A stretch of DNA of 64,000 bases from Meconema thalassinum (taxonomy: Eukaryota > Arthropoda > Insecta > Orthoptera > Tettigoniidae): NCBI GenBank assembly GCA_946902985.2, contig OX336389.2, forward strand, positions 171,130,704 to 171,194,703. The letters run 5' to 3'. The notes beneath the pieces were generated by a model, which saw only the letters and a program-made list of their open reading frames with translations, was not told where the DNA came from and made no database searches. Shown here piece by piece: positions 11,274 to 21,666 of this stretch; position 1 is the stretch's first letter; each line of letters begins with the position of its first letter. Position numbers and translations under genes: made by a program.

Positions 11274-11583
11274 AATGAAAATCCACAGCCTGCTTCCAGT
11301 CGTCCGACCGGGTCAGGGAATGGAATGAATGGAACCCCCATCTAGCGGCAAGGATGTGAACTGTGCCGGCTGCCGAAGCCTGTCGCACTCCCCTGGGGCA
11401 ATGAAATGATAGTGGAGTGTGTTGCTGGAATGAAATTGTGACAGGAAAAACCGGAGTACCCGGAGAAAACCCTCACTGCCTCCGCTTTGTCCAGCACAAA
11501 TCTCACATGGAGTGACCGGAATTTGAGCCACGGACCCCGCGGTGAGAGGCCGGCGTGCTGCCGCCTAAGCCACGAGGCTTCCA
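11274..11583 (-). mobile_element. tRNA-derived SINE, type B
   Basis: Minus-strand copy of the family at 20143 and 46460. From the head (tggcttaggcggcagcacgc) it runs through gtgagatttgtgctggac and gggtactccggtttttcc to cgctagatgggggttcc and ctgtggattttcattt. The three copies match along almost their full ~320 bp. Confidence 0.8.
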
Positions 11584-11699
11584 TATAATTATTATTATCC
11601 CTAATAATATCTCCATACCGTTTTAAATTTATGTTGAAAAATTACAATCAACAATTAACATACTCATATATACATTTTAGGTGTACCCTAATGAATTCT

Positions 11700-11945
11700 A
11701 CTGGCTCCGTGGTGTTTGGGTAATGCACCTGCCTCACACCCGGAGGCTCTGGGCTAGAATTCCGACTCCACCCGGGTTTTTACAAACTGATGCGAGGTCT
11801 GGAACGTGGAACACTCAGCTTTATGAGGGCAACTGCGTAGCTGTTTGACAGCGAGACAAGATTAATGGCTAATGGGACCCGATGCACTGGCCCCGCAAGG
11901 CCAAGACCCTTCATGGGATGTTGTGCCATTAGGTTTGGTTTTGGG
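11700..11945 (+). mobile_element. tRNA-derived SINE, type D
   Basis: tggctccgtggtgtttgggt and gggctagaattccgac correspond to the boxes of the copy at 10308. The body follows to aaggccaagacccttcatgg. More diverged than the first copy. Confidence 0.6.
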
Positions 11946-12047
11946 TAAAAAATACTACAGAAAAAGTATATTTCAATATTTATCTACGCTTCATGTATGA
12001 ATAAATTGGATTTTAAAAAACTCTCGGTACGCCGAAAGGCGGAGGTA

Positions 12048-13662
12048 CACTCACCGGCAAAAAAATGCAACACATGTATTTTTTAATTATTCTCATAATT
12101 TAATGCATTAAAATTATTCATAATTGTTTTCTAAACATTTGAAAACCACTTCACATACAAAAAAAATGATTCAAATAAAAAATCTGTTCCATTTTCTAGA
12201 ATAAGGAAAAGTGAAAATGTCTTAAATTTTGAGTAAATTACAAAGTCGTTTAAAAATGTTAATCTGAGTTCCAAAATTTATCATTACAGAATTAATTCAT
12301 TTCTTTGGGTACTGACACAAAAACTGAACACTTAAAAACTGGTATTTCCACCCCTAGCACGAATCACCTCGCGTAACCTCTGCCAAACTTGTGATGATTT
12401 GTGAAATGCTTTCCTGTGGGATGCGTTCCCACTCCTCATGCAGAATCACCCGAAGTTGCTGGAGAGTCTCAGGAGCACGTTGCCGAACATTTCTGGCCAA
12501 CGTATCCCAAACATGTTCAATTGGATTGAGGTCAGGGCTCCTAGCTGGCAAGTCCAGTGAATAGATTCCAACCACATGCAGGTACTGCTGGACACATCGG
12601 GCAGTGTGTGCTCGTGCGTTGTCGTGTGTCAGGCGAAATTCATCCCCGTCAAGTGGAGCAAATGGTACAACATGGTTTTCAAGGACTTCCATGATGTACC
12701 GGTCAGCTGTGAGAGTCCCATTCTCAATTACGTAAAGTTCAGTCCTGGCATTCATACTGACCCCGGCCCAGGCCATGCCAGAACACCGTCGAATGCAGTC
12801 CTGGAGAAAACCTTTCTCCGACCCTCCTCCACACTCTCTCTTCCGTCAGGCGATCTGAGAAAGAATCTCTTCTCGTCTGTGAAGAGAATGGCTTGCCATT
12901 GCTGTTGTAGGCGAGCAAAGTGAAGATGTGCCCTGCGATGTTGAGGTTCCAATCTGGGGCCGGTAGCGGTCTTCTGGAGAAGATTTCTACACCTCTTAAT
13001 TTTCTCCTTACCGTCCTCTCACTGACATTCACACCTGTCGCCTGCTGAAGCCGATTTCTTACTTCTACAGCTGTGGTGTGTCGGTCCCTCAGAACTTGGA
13101 GTCGCAGATACAGGTCATCTCTGTCTGAAGTTGCACTTCTGCGGCCTGATCCACACCTTCTGGAGTATGTTCCAAGTTCCCTATACCGTTGGTATGTCCT
13201 TTGGATGGTCGAAACATTGCCATTTAACTGTCTTGCAACATATCGCATGCTTCTTCCATCTTCAATCAAGGGTACAGTTCTTGCAGCTTCTTCGCGTGTA
13301 AGAACCATGTTTCCTTTGCAGGAAGAACTTAAAAACTGATGAGAAATCATTTGAAAAATACATTTTATCAAACGAAGCAAATTTGGTTTGGGATGAGACT
13401 TATCACCCAAGCACTTGTAAGTTTATTGCAGGAAATGAACTAATGGAAAATGAGGCATACCGTCTGCCTGGGGTAGATAGCGAACTGGGATGTCATAAAT
13501 CAAACTTTATATCGATAATTTAAAGGAAATGGATGGTAAACGAACACTCTGAACAGAGAAAGGTCTGATAATAGCATATAGTGACATAATTGAGACAGAA
13601 TGCAGCTAACACCCAAGTTTTAATTTTAAAAATCAAGTCTTGCGGTTTTTTGCCGGTGAGAG
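12048..13662 (-). mobile_element. Tc1-like DNA transposon with both ends
   Basis: The ends are inverted: CACTCACCGGCAAAAAAATG at the left and, on the other strand, CTCTCACCGGCAAAAAACCG at the right. Each is flanked by TA (12046-12047 and 13663-13664), the Tc1/mariner target duplication. The element is 1615 bp, the usual size for the family, and holds one minus-strand transposase gene. Confidence 0.9.
12354..13308 (-). pseudogene. Tc1 transposase (DD34E) with one frameshift
   Basis: Start chosen at the ATG at 13308-13306 (MVLTREEAARTVPLIEDGRS), where paired helix-turn-helix similarity begins (SMRYVARQLNGNVSTIQRTY). The second DNA-binding half has GVNVSERTVRRKLR. Near 12950 the frame changes; the catalytic core continues as ILFTDEKRFFL (first Asp), THDNARAHTA (second Asp) and SPDLNPIEHVWDTLAR (Glu). 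There are 34 residues between the second Asp and the Glu, hence DD34E. The total of ~318 codons is slightly below the usual ~340. Only one frameshift was seen, so the insertion is moderately young. Confidence 0.88.
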
Positions 13663-14264
13663 TAGATTTCACGGGGCAAAGAAAAATATTTTGAATTAAC
13701 TAAATTTGCCAATTGTTGTATTCCTACAAACGTTCTACAAGTTTAGCATATGAGAAGCCTCATCTTCTTATAATTCAAATATAGTCTACTGCTATTTACC
13801 TTGCTCCAGCAAAACTGTCGACCAACCAGACAGAGTTGGAGACTATGCTATCTTTGGCTCATCTGTAGAACGACAAGACTGTCAAAACATCAATATTGCT
13901 TTCGTGATATCTGTAGTACAGTCGGCAATAATTTGTGATACTTATCTTCGGCTTACAAGTTAGCTCTTTCCTCGTCAACTTGGCAACCCTTGGCGTTAAG
14001 GGTGGATCATATCAAAATATCTTTCAGACAAAAGTCTTAAGTAATGTATAATAAATTATAGTCTACTGCTATTTACTTTTGTAAATTGGTTTCTTGTGAA
14101 ATCTACCTAATAGTCATACATATCATGACCCCATTTCCACCCCGTTGGTTCGATTTTGCCCATTAACAAACCCGACTGAGATTTTGGAAGGTACCGGTAA
14201 TATTTTATGTATAAATTTGAAAGTGATTGGTTTAAAATGGCAGTAGTTATAGTGTCCACAAAAA
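13663..14264. other. No gene; short direct repeats
   Basis: The phrase tatagtctactgctatttac occurs at about 13783 and again at about 14058. A second phrase (aatctacctaa-agt-atac) occurs at about 14101 and again at 14734, beyond the small palindrome. These look like pieces of one old repeat. Confidence 0.4.
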
Positions 14265-14615
14265 AAGTGATACACCAGGTGAAGCAGCTGCCCCTAATAT
14301 TGTTTTATACAGCGCAACTAGCGTTGTTATCAAGAAGGTCGATATTACTCTGCTGCATCCTGTATGGTATTAATGCGCTGCAAGCATATCCTTTAAACGA
14401 TACTGAGCACTATTAGTTTTCCCTCAATGTGACTACAGAGTACAGACTATTATGCGGGAAACATAATAGTGTTCAGTATCGCTTGCAGGATATGTTTGCA
14501 GCGGATTAGTACCATACGGGATGCAGCAGAGAAATATAGACCTTCCTGATAACACAAGTTCATTGGGATGCATAAAACAATATTATTAGGGGGTAGCTGA
14601 TTCACCGGGTATATG
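14265..14615. repeat. Palindromic foldback element, ~350 bp
   Basis: Two arms of about 160 bp are inverted copies. The left arm has caggtgaagcagctgcccct, ctgctgcatcctgtatggta and gatactgagcactattag; the right arm has the reverse complements with scattered mismatches. They are separated by about 30 bp centred near 14440. No coding sequence. Probably a MITE; the target duplication is not clear. Confidence 0.65.
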
Positions 14616-14832
14616 TAAACTTATGAACTGACGGTGGTTTTGGGGTCTAGGGGATGTGAAACGAGAAGATATGTAAAAATTTTCCGGAAGTCGAAACATG
14701 GTACCCATTGCAATAGGTAGCTTTCTTGTCTAATCTACCTAAAAGTTATACAAATCATGATTCATGTAGTCTGTCCAACAGTGGCAAATTGATCTCGCTG
14801 AACACACTGTTAAGGAATTAAAAGATTTATGT

Positions 14833-15030
14833 GGACTGGCTGTGTGGCACAGCGATAACTTTGTCGTGCTGTTCCCAAGGTTGCAGGATCAAATCCTGGT
14901 GCAATTGGTTGCCATTTGAGGGTGCTCAAATGCGAAGAAGCTGCCAATAGATCCCCTTCTGGACAAAATTCTGGAACCTCAACATCTCTAAAAGCCGCAG
15001 TAGTTAAGAGATGTAAAACCATTAATATTT
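14833..15030 (+). mobile_element. tRNA-derived SINE, type C
   Basis: ctgtgtggcacagcgataac and ttgcaggatcaaatcctggt form the head. The body has ccatttgagggtgctcaaat and the tail ctctaaaagccgcagtagtt. Homologous to the copy at 9561. Confidence 0.7.
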
Positions 15031-15327
15031 AGATTTATGAAACACGTGGTCTTTCACAGGGATTAAGATAACTGAGCTAACGTTCAACTGCCGGTTTGAT
15101 TCCGGCTACAAGAGTGGATGCATGTGCTGTGTTTAATTTAATTTCAGAACAAAAATGTCTATGCACCAATCATCTCAGTCCATCACTACGAATCACATCA
15201 CATGTCAATGAGGAAATACAGGGTATATACAAATGCATATCATGGTTTTAAAGGTGTATAAATTTTTCCTATGTATTGTATACAATAATAATTCATACAC
15301 GAGCTGAAAGAATAACTGTACAAGTTT

Positions 15328-15563
15328 TCACAGCTCAATGTAAGAAGAACCTTTAGTCGCACGAAACATGTCCGTCTGATAGTCCAGCTCTTCCCACACG
15401 TTGGTCAGCATGTATGGAGTAACTAATGGACGAGACAGCTGCAGCAACTCGACATCTCAGTTCAGAAGGTTGGCAGGTAGCGGCGGTACAAAAGTGTCAT
15501 TCTTAAAATAACCCCACAGAGGGATATCACACTGAGAAAGGCTACAGCTCCTTGCAGGCCACT
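15328..15563 (-). pseudogene. C-terminal fragment of an IS630/mariner-type transposase
   Basis: On the minus strand, one frame reads CDIPLWGYFKNDTFVPPLPA, a stop, then SRPLVTPYMLTNVWEELDYQ and TDMFRATKGSSYIEL followed by the final stop at 15330-15328. This matches the end of insect DDE_3-type transposases (W-G-hydrophobic-K-x-x-x-h-V-P-P-L-P, T-P-x-M-L, VW-E-h-Y-R-x-D-x-C-R-x-T-x-G-x-x-I-E), named from memory of the family. The catalytic residues are not preserved. Confidence 0.6.
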
Positions 15564-16071
15564 AATTAAAACTCCCAATATTCTGTTCTGTACACCCAGT
15601 GTATATGGATGTGAGAAATGCCTTTATGTACATCATTGGCGATAGTGCTCCTTCTTGTGTGCAGTTTAACCCAGTCTTTGAGTACCATTCACGGCTATTT
15701 CACCAAGTTTCCCTGTCATTTTGTATAAGGGGTTGGAACATGTTGGTCATCAGTCCTGTGTGCTGGGGGATTTGTTGAATTTGTCTGACCTATGTTTCTG
15801 TGGTGAATGCAATGGTGTGTGTGTAACAGTAATTATATTAGGCTGTAGATTAGGGTGGATGCTCCAAGACTTGAAATATGGCATCATCCCAGCATTTGAC
15901 AAAAAGAAAAAACACTCAGGATGGCTGGTGTTGAACCTTTGATCTCCAGACTTCCAGCTTACCCTTGCTGTTGTGGTGTATGTCTTAATGTCCACACCTA
16001 CACCACAGGTGAATCGTTGCCAGCAAGAACTGTTTTATGTTTATTGTTGTCATGCCAATTCCACTGGTTTG
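15564..16071. other. No gene recognised; possible repeat at 15840-15990
   Basis: 15840-15990 has the phrasing of an interspersed repeat (gatgctccaagacttg, ctcaggatggctggtgttga) but no second copy or boundary here. Confidence 0.35.
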
Positions 16072-16079
16072 CTCTAGAC

Positions 16080-16658
16080 CAGTGGTTCCCAACTTGTAAG
16101 GGCTCGAGGACCAAAATGTGAACTTCGGATATGGTTGCGGGCCGCACTTTAACAATAGGCTAATTTTCATGGAACATAAGGCTGGATGCCCTTCCTGATA
16201 CCACAGAATTTTTCAACTGAAAGTCCTACCCCAGCAATCAAATTTAGTTTTGATGAACACTCAACAATATAAGTTTTACGTGAATTAAAATAAAAATGGC
16301 AAACGGAACCAAAAAACTGAAGACACACTGAAATTAAGAATGTTATTAAAACAATACTTACAAAAGGACAATTTGGTAGTAATAAGTTTTTTTTGAATCA
16401 ATATTAAAAATGGGTTCATTATTCCTTGAGTAAAGGGGAGGGAGGTCAGTGACCTGCTGTGTGATGCGGAGAGTTGTAAAACGGTTCGCCATCAGTTCTT
16501 ATCAAATTACTTAGTTCATTTTTACTGAATATAAATACATAGTACTTTAAAACGAGCAATGAAATATAGTCTTTCATGACTTTTTTAAAAGCTTTTTCTT
16601 CCAAAAGCATTCCCGGGCCCCAACATTCTCCTCGCGGGATACGAAATGGAAACCACTG
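16080..16658. mobile_element. Non-autonomous hAT element (MITE), 579 bp
   Basis: Ends are cagtggttccc... and ...ggaaaccactg (inverted), flanked by a perfect 8-bp duplication ctctagac at 16072-16079 and 16659-16666. An 8-bp target duplication is the hAT hallmark. There is no open frame. The terminal cagWggttccca is close to that of the ZBED-type hAT element at 33219-35798, which could be a relative of its mobilising partner. Confidence 0.85.
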
Positions 16659-16666
16659 CTCTAGAC

Positions 16667-18739
16667 AAAGAGAAAGATATCAATGTTGTACACAAGGAAG
16701 CACTACGCTGAAGTAGTAATCAGTTCATTCCTTGAATATATACAAGGGATAACCTATCATTAATGGGTAAAACAGCTAGTAAAGAATAAAGGGGATCGAC
16801 GAGACATAAAATAAATAACTTCTGTCCTCAAAGAACAAGGGATCGTCTCAATAGTAGGGTCATAAAAGGCAGTAAGGAAAGGGATAGAGATGAGAAGGTC
16901 TGCCTCAAAATCAATGGAGGAGGGAAAATGGACCCAGCTGTGGAATCCCACAAGGTCGTCAATTCTAAGCCCCAAGGATGTAGACCACTGAGAGTTAGCA
17001 AGTGTGTACAATGGATGGAAAGCTACAAACACCTACCCTTTCAGTTACCTCTTAAAATAGGCAGAAAATACTCTGAAATGGGGGAAGAGTTTTGACCCCT
17101 TGGAAAATGAGGTTAACAGGAAAGAAAGGAAGGTTCCAATAAAGAAGGGGAGGGGGGAGGAGATGCGAGGAAAGTAGGATCACACAAGTGAGAATATCAT
17201 TCAACATCACAAGCTATAAAAAATCAATCCTTCATTTACATTTCATCAATTACATATAAAGCTACATTTCAGCCTAACAATATCATAATACCTCTAATGA
17301 TCACGATTGTTTCAATATTTTGACATGGTAACATTTTTAAAAATTTCAAACACAACAATTTTATATTACATTTACAGAACAACAATAAAAGCTTCAGATA
17401 AGAATGAACAGATGAGTGTTACACCAATATTAAATAACATATTACAAAGTGTACCATATTTTCTCGAGTATTCAGCACAAATATACAAGATATGCACTGA
17501 ATTTTTGCGTGGGGGTAAAAAAAAAGAACATTTTATGACAACAAGGGTGTCTTAACTGAGTGACAAATCAGAATTATTACACACTGATTGAGGCACTTAA
17601 TATTAATTCGGAAGAATTAATACTTTCCGACTTCTCTATCTGGTTGCCAACAATTCGCTCCAATCTCCACTTAAAAAACAAATTGCCTGTCTGGGAGTTT
17701 CTAGTAAAAATCCAATTTGTATTTTAAGGAAACAATTATTCTTTTCCTTGGATTGAGTAAATAAATATAAATCCAGAAAAATTAATGCTTTTCAGACTTC
17801 TTAACTGAATAACATAATTTGAAGTGTCCACTAATATGGTAGTCGCATTATCCAAAAAGTTAATGGTAATTTAGTCTAAAACAAAAGAAACATTTAATGA
17901 AGTTAGCCACAGCATGATTTTTGGAAGTTACTCTGTGCAGTTTAAAGCATTCAGCCTAACGATTGTTCAGCTTTTATGGTGCGTGAAGCCTCAGAAATAT
18001 TACTGAATTTTCTGAGGCTGTCTTCATGCCTGCAAACCTAAAAAAGAAAAAAACAAATATACAGTGGGAAGCATCACAAGGCTAAATGACAAATAATCAT
18101 ATTGCGGGAAATGTGGTCGGAACATTTAAATTGAAACCACATTGTTATTATCTGTTTAATTGCAATAAAAATTCAAATTGTGTGTGCTTTAACCAATTTT
18201 CAAGTTTAAATTGTAAACGTCTCCAAGTATAAGATTCTTTGCTTAGCCTCACGATACTTAACTTAAACCACATCATGTACAGACAAGTTAACAAGGCCTT
18301 TTACTAACACATTATTGTTGATAGGTCAGATGATAATATTGCAGAACTAAGAATCATATGCTTCGCCGAAGTTTGAAAACAATTTTATGGTATATACATG
18401 TATACCATATTACAATTTCTCATGTTTTGTTGTGTTATAAAATACAGAACTGACAAAGGAAATCCAAGACCTTGGAAACATTATATAAAACTCTGTGGTA
18501 TATGTTACACAAAACTCAAGCTCTTAAACCAGAGGGAGTTAGGTGTGCTATGTACCAAAATCTTCCAAATCGTCTCAATAGCACAGAAAAAAGCTTGCAT
18601 TTTGTGAAAAGTCAATGGAATCATTTGTTAATAAGTGCGTTTAAACAAATAAACAAGACGATACCCCGGCAGAAGTGTGTTGCATCCAGCTTGCATAACA
18701 AACAGCAAAGTCGGGCAGTTAACCTTAAAGTAACCTTTA
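16667..18739. other. No gene recognised
   Basis: AT-rich non-coding sequence. A short direct repeat (gaattaatactttccgactt / aattaatgcttttcagactt, about 17615 and 17790) is the only structure noticed. Confidence 0.5.
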
Positions 18740-18957
18740 ATAGTGTTATTGGTTTTATGTCCCTTTTAACTACCAACGCTTAAAGAGAAGCTGGGGTGCC
18801 GGAATTTTGCTCCGAAGGGAATCTTTAACACGCCAGTAAATCTACTAAAACGGCTCCCTCACATTTACGCACCCTCAAATGCAAACTGACTGTGCCAGGA
18901 TTCGGTCCTGCAACCTTGGGCACAACAGGAGAGAATGTTACCACTGCACAACGCAGC
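18740..18957 (-). mobile_element. SINE type C interrupted at its head
   Basis: Minus-strand copy: attggttttatgtccctttt (tail), gccggaattttgctccgaag, cctcaaatgcaaactgactg, gattcggtcctgcaacctt (B box). The head stops at the TA where the 1135-bp palindrome begins, so the SINE appears to be the older insertion. Confidence 0.65.
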
Positions 18958-18959
18958 TA

Positions 18960-20094
18960 CTGTCGACCAAAATATTATGTGCACTCGAGTTTGAAGGTTG
19001 TTTGTGAAGTAATCAAAAGACCTACATAAAATCCAATAACATCAACATTTTTGTTGTTCTATTTTACGTTAGTTCATGTAGGTTTGGAATTTTTAATTTA
19101 TATTTTAATTTTTTTTTATCGCAGTTGGAACACAAAACGTGCCCGTTTTTAAGCGTGTTTCAACCATGCGTCACATTTAAGGATTATCAGCTCAAAAACC
19201 CGTCATCAGATCGAATCGAAATTTTAACTCAATATACATCGGAATGTTGTATAACTGGTTTATTAATTTCAAACTTTTGTGTGGCCAAGTTGTTATCATT
19301 TTTGTAAGGTAACTTTTTCTCGGCTCGGACTGGTTGGAAAATGTAGTTCTTGGTCGCGTTGTAATCCTCATACATCAAAAGGTTATGCTGTATGACGGTG
19401 AAATCCGTAAATTAATTCACATTTTATATCGGTTTGTATTTGTATGGGAAAATAAGACATCGTTTAGCAGCTAGCCGATACAGAGAACGCTGTACAGCGT
19501 TGCCGAGTTGTGCCCATCCCTTCCGAGCGAGGCGCGTGATGGGCTCCAACTCGGTAACGCTGTACAGCTTTCTCTGTAACGACTAGCTGCTAAAAGATGT
19601 CTTATTTTCCTGTAGTAATACAAACCAATATAAAATAAGTGAATTAATTTACGTATTTCACAGTCATACAGCATAACCTTTGATGAGGATTACAACGCGA
19701 CCAAGAACTAAATTTTCCAACCAGCCTGTGCCGAGAAAAAGTTCCCTTACAAAAATGATAACTTTGTTTCTTGGACACACAAAATTTTGAAATTAATAAA
19801 CCAGGTATACAACATTCCAATGTATATTGTGTTAAACTTTGGGTTCAATCTGATGACTGGTTTTTGAGATAATTCTTAAATGTGACGCATGGTTGAAGCA
19901 CGCTTAAAAACTGGCACTTTTTGTGTTCCAAATGCGATAAAAATATTAAAATATAAATTAAAAATTCCAAACCTACATGAACTAACGTAAAATAGAGCGA
20001 CGAAAATGATGATGTTATTGGATTTTATGTAGGCCTATTGTTTACTTCACAAACAACCTTCAAACTCGAGTGCACATAATATTTTGGTCGACAG
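18960..20094. mobile_element. Giant palindrome: 1135-bp full-length inverted-repeat element
   Basis: The left end ctgtcgaccaaaatattatg is repeated inverted at the right end (cataatattttggtcgacag), and the two halves stay complementary across about 550 bp each. The only unpaired part is a loop of about 20 nt near 19515-19540 (ccttccgagcgaggcgcg). TA flanks both ends (18958-18959 and 20095-20096), as for Tc1/mariner-type insertions. Arms differ by scattered substitutions and small indels. There is no open frame that resembles a protein. A transcript would fold into one long hairpin. Confidence 0.85.
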
Positions 20095-20142
20095 TAGATA
20101 TTAAAATTACTACTAGTAGTAGTCGTAGCAGCAGCAGCATAA

Positions 20143-20467
20143 GTCTCCGTGGCTTAGGCAGCAGCACGCCGGCCTCTCACCGCTGGGTCCGTGGTTCAAA
20201 TCCCGGTCACTCCATGTGAGATCTGTGCTGGACAAAACGGAGGCAGCCAGGTTTTTCTCCGGGTACTCCGGTTTTCCCTGTCAAAATTTCATTCCAGCAA
20301 CACTCTCCACTATCATATCATTTGTCATTCATTTAATCATTGCCCCAGAGGAGTGCGTCAGGCCTGGGCAGCCGGCACAGTTCATATCCTCGCCGCTAGA
20401 TGGGGGCTTCATTCATTCTATTCCTGTCCCGGTCGGAGCCTGGAAGCAGGCTGTGGATTTTCATTTT
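20143..20467 (+). mobile_element. tRNA-derived SINE, type B
   Basis: tctccgtggcttaggcagca and gtggttcaaatcccggtc are the promoter boxes. The body and tail match the copies at 11274 and 46460. An imperfect AGC/AGT triplet run precedes it (20111-20138). Confidence 0.85.
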
Positions 20468-21666
20468 CGTAGCAGCAGCAGCGACAACACAACCATTCAC
20501 CACCACTGCAGTCTAGAGGTGCAAATTAAAATTACAAAATGGTAATGTTTGAAAAATTAATGCTTAGCCACTTAATGCGAAATGTTATCCAAATCCTCAA
20601 CATATAACCCCAGTATGCTACACAAGAGGTCTGCATCGGTGGATCTGGTTGGACCAGATTTAGTTCTGCTAGCAAATGAACTATACAAGCAGCACAGACA
20701 CTTGTATGTTATGACACCTTGAACCACTTGGGTTATGGTAGCGTTTCAGATCAGTGAGGTCTGGTCAGTCTAGCGTGCGTCTGCTTGGTTTATGCGAGGC
20801 TTGCTCAGATCAGGGCATACCGGGTGGCAAGACACCTCACCCTGAAATGAGTAATTTAAGACATTCAGTCCCTGATCCAAACAATCTTTGAGAGTTTGCA
20901 GTCCTCAATATGAATTACTATTTGTCCAAGCAAAGGGCGTGATTCTAAGAGCTTCTTAACCAGCACCCTCGTTCATCCAGTAATTACATGGATTTAAAAA
21001 GAATCTTGGAAAATACCACTCACGATTATTTGAGCATGTATTGATTCCTGGCTAATGCTGATTTTCTTTTCCTATTTTTAACTACAGCATTAATACTGCC
21101 AGTAATGCCAGTTGGAATAAATGAATATGAGCACATATAGCCATGATTTATCACTAAAAACAGTGAAACAGAAGAATACTATAGCACCAGCAAACATACA
21201 ATAACAAAGACTTAGTACATGCAAATGCCTTTTTCAAGGGTTTCTACGAAAAAAAAAAAAAAGGAACCATAATGGACTTAGTTTAGGTCGCAAAAGATTT
21301 CTCTCACATCGCATGATGTTCCCGTTAAAGCACCCTTACCACAATCCTAGCTCATAGTCTGATAAGACAGGCACATGCAAAAATTATGAAATTAAAATAG
21401 CAGGTCCTTGCACAGTCAGCCACTTGTATCTTCTCATACAGTACTATTCTGGTTGTGCGAGGTTTTGTCTGACAGTTTAGGTTGGGTTATTTATGCCATT
21501 GTGGCAGAGCTTCATGCCCTTAGTACTGTGCAGGTGACTTTCCACATATTGTAATTGGAATTATGCTTGTGGCAAACATGATTCCATATTATGACCTCCT
21601 CGAGAAGTGGGTAGCATAACTAATCTAAGTTAACGAGTAGGAAGTAAAATTTGGTATCAAGAGGCC
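20468..21666. other. No gene recognised
   Basis: Non-coding, AT-rich; a poly-A run at 21248-21262. No family recognised. Confidence 0.45.
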
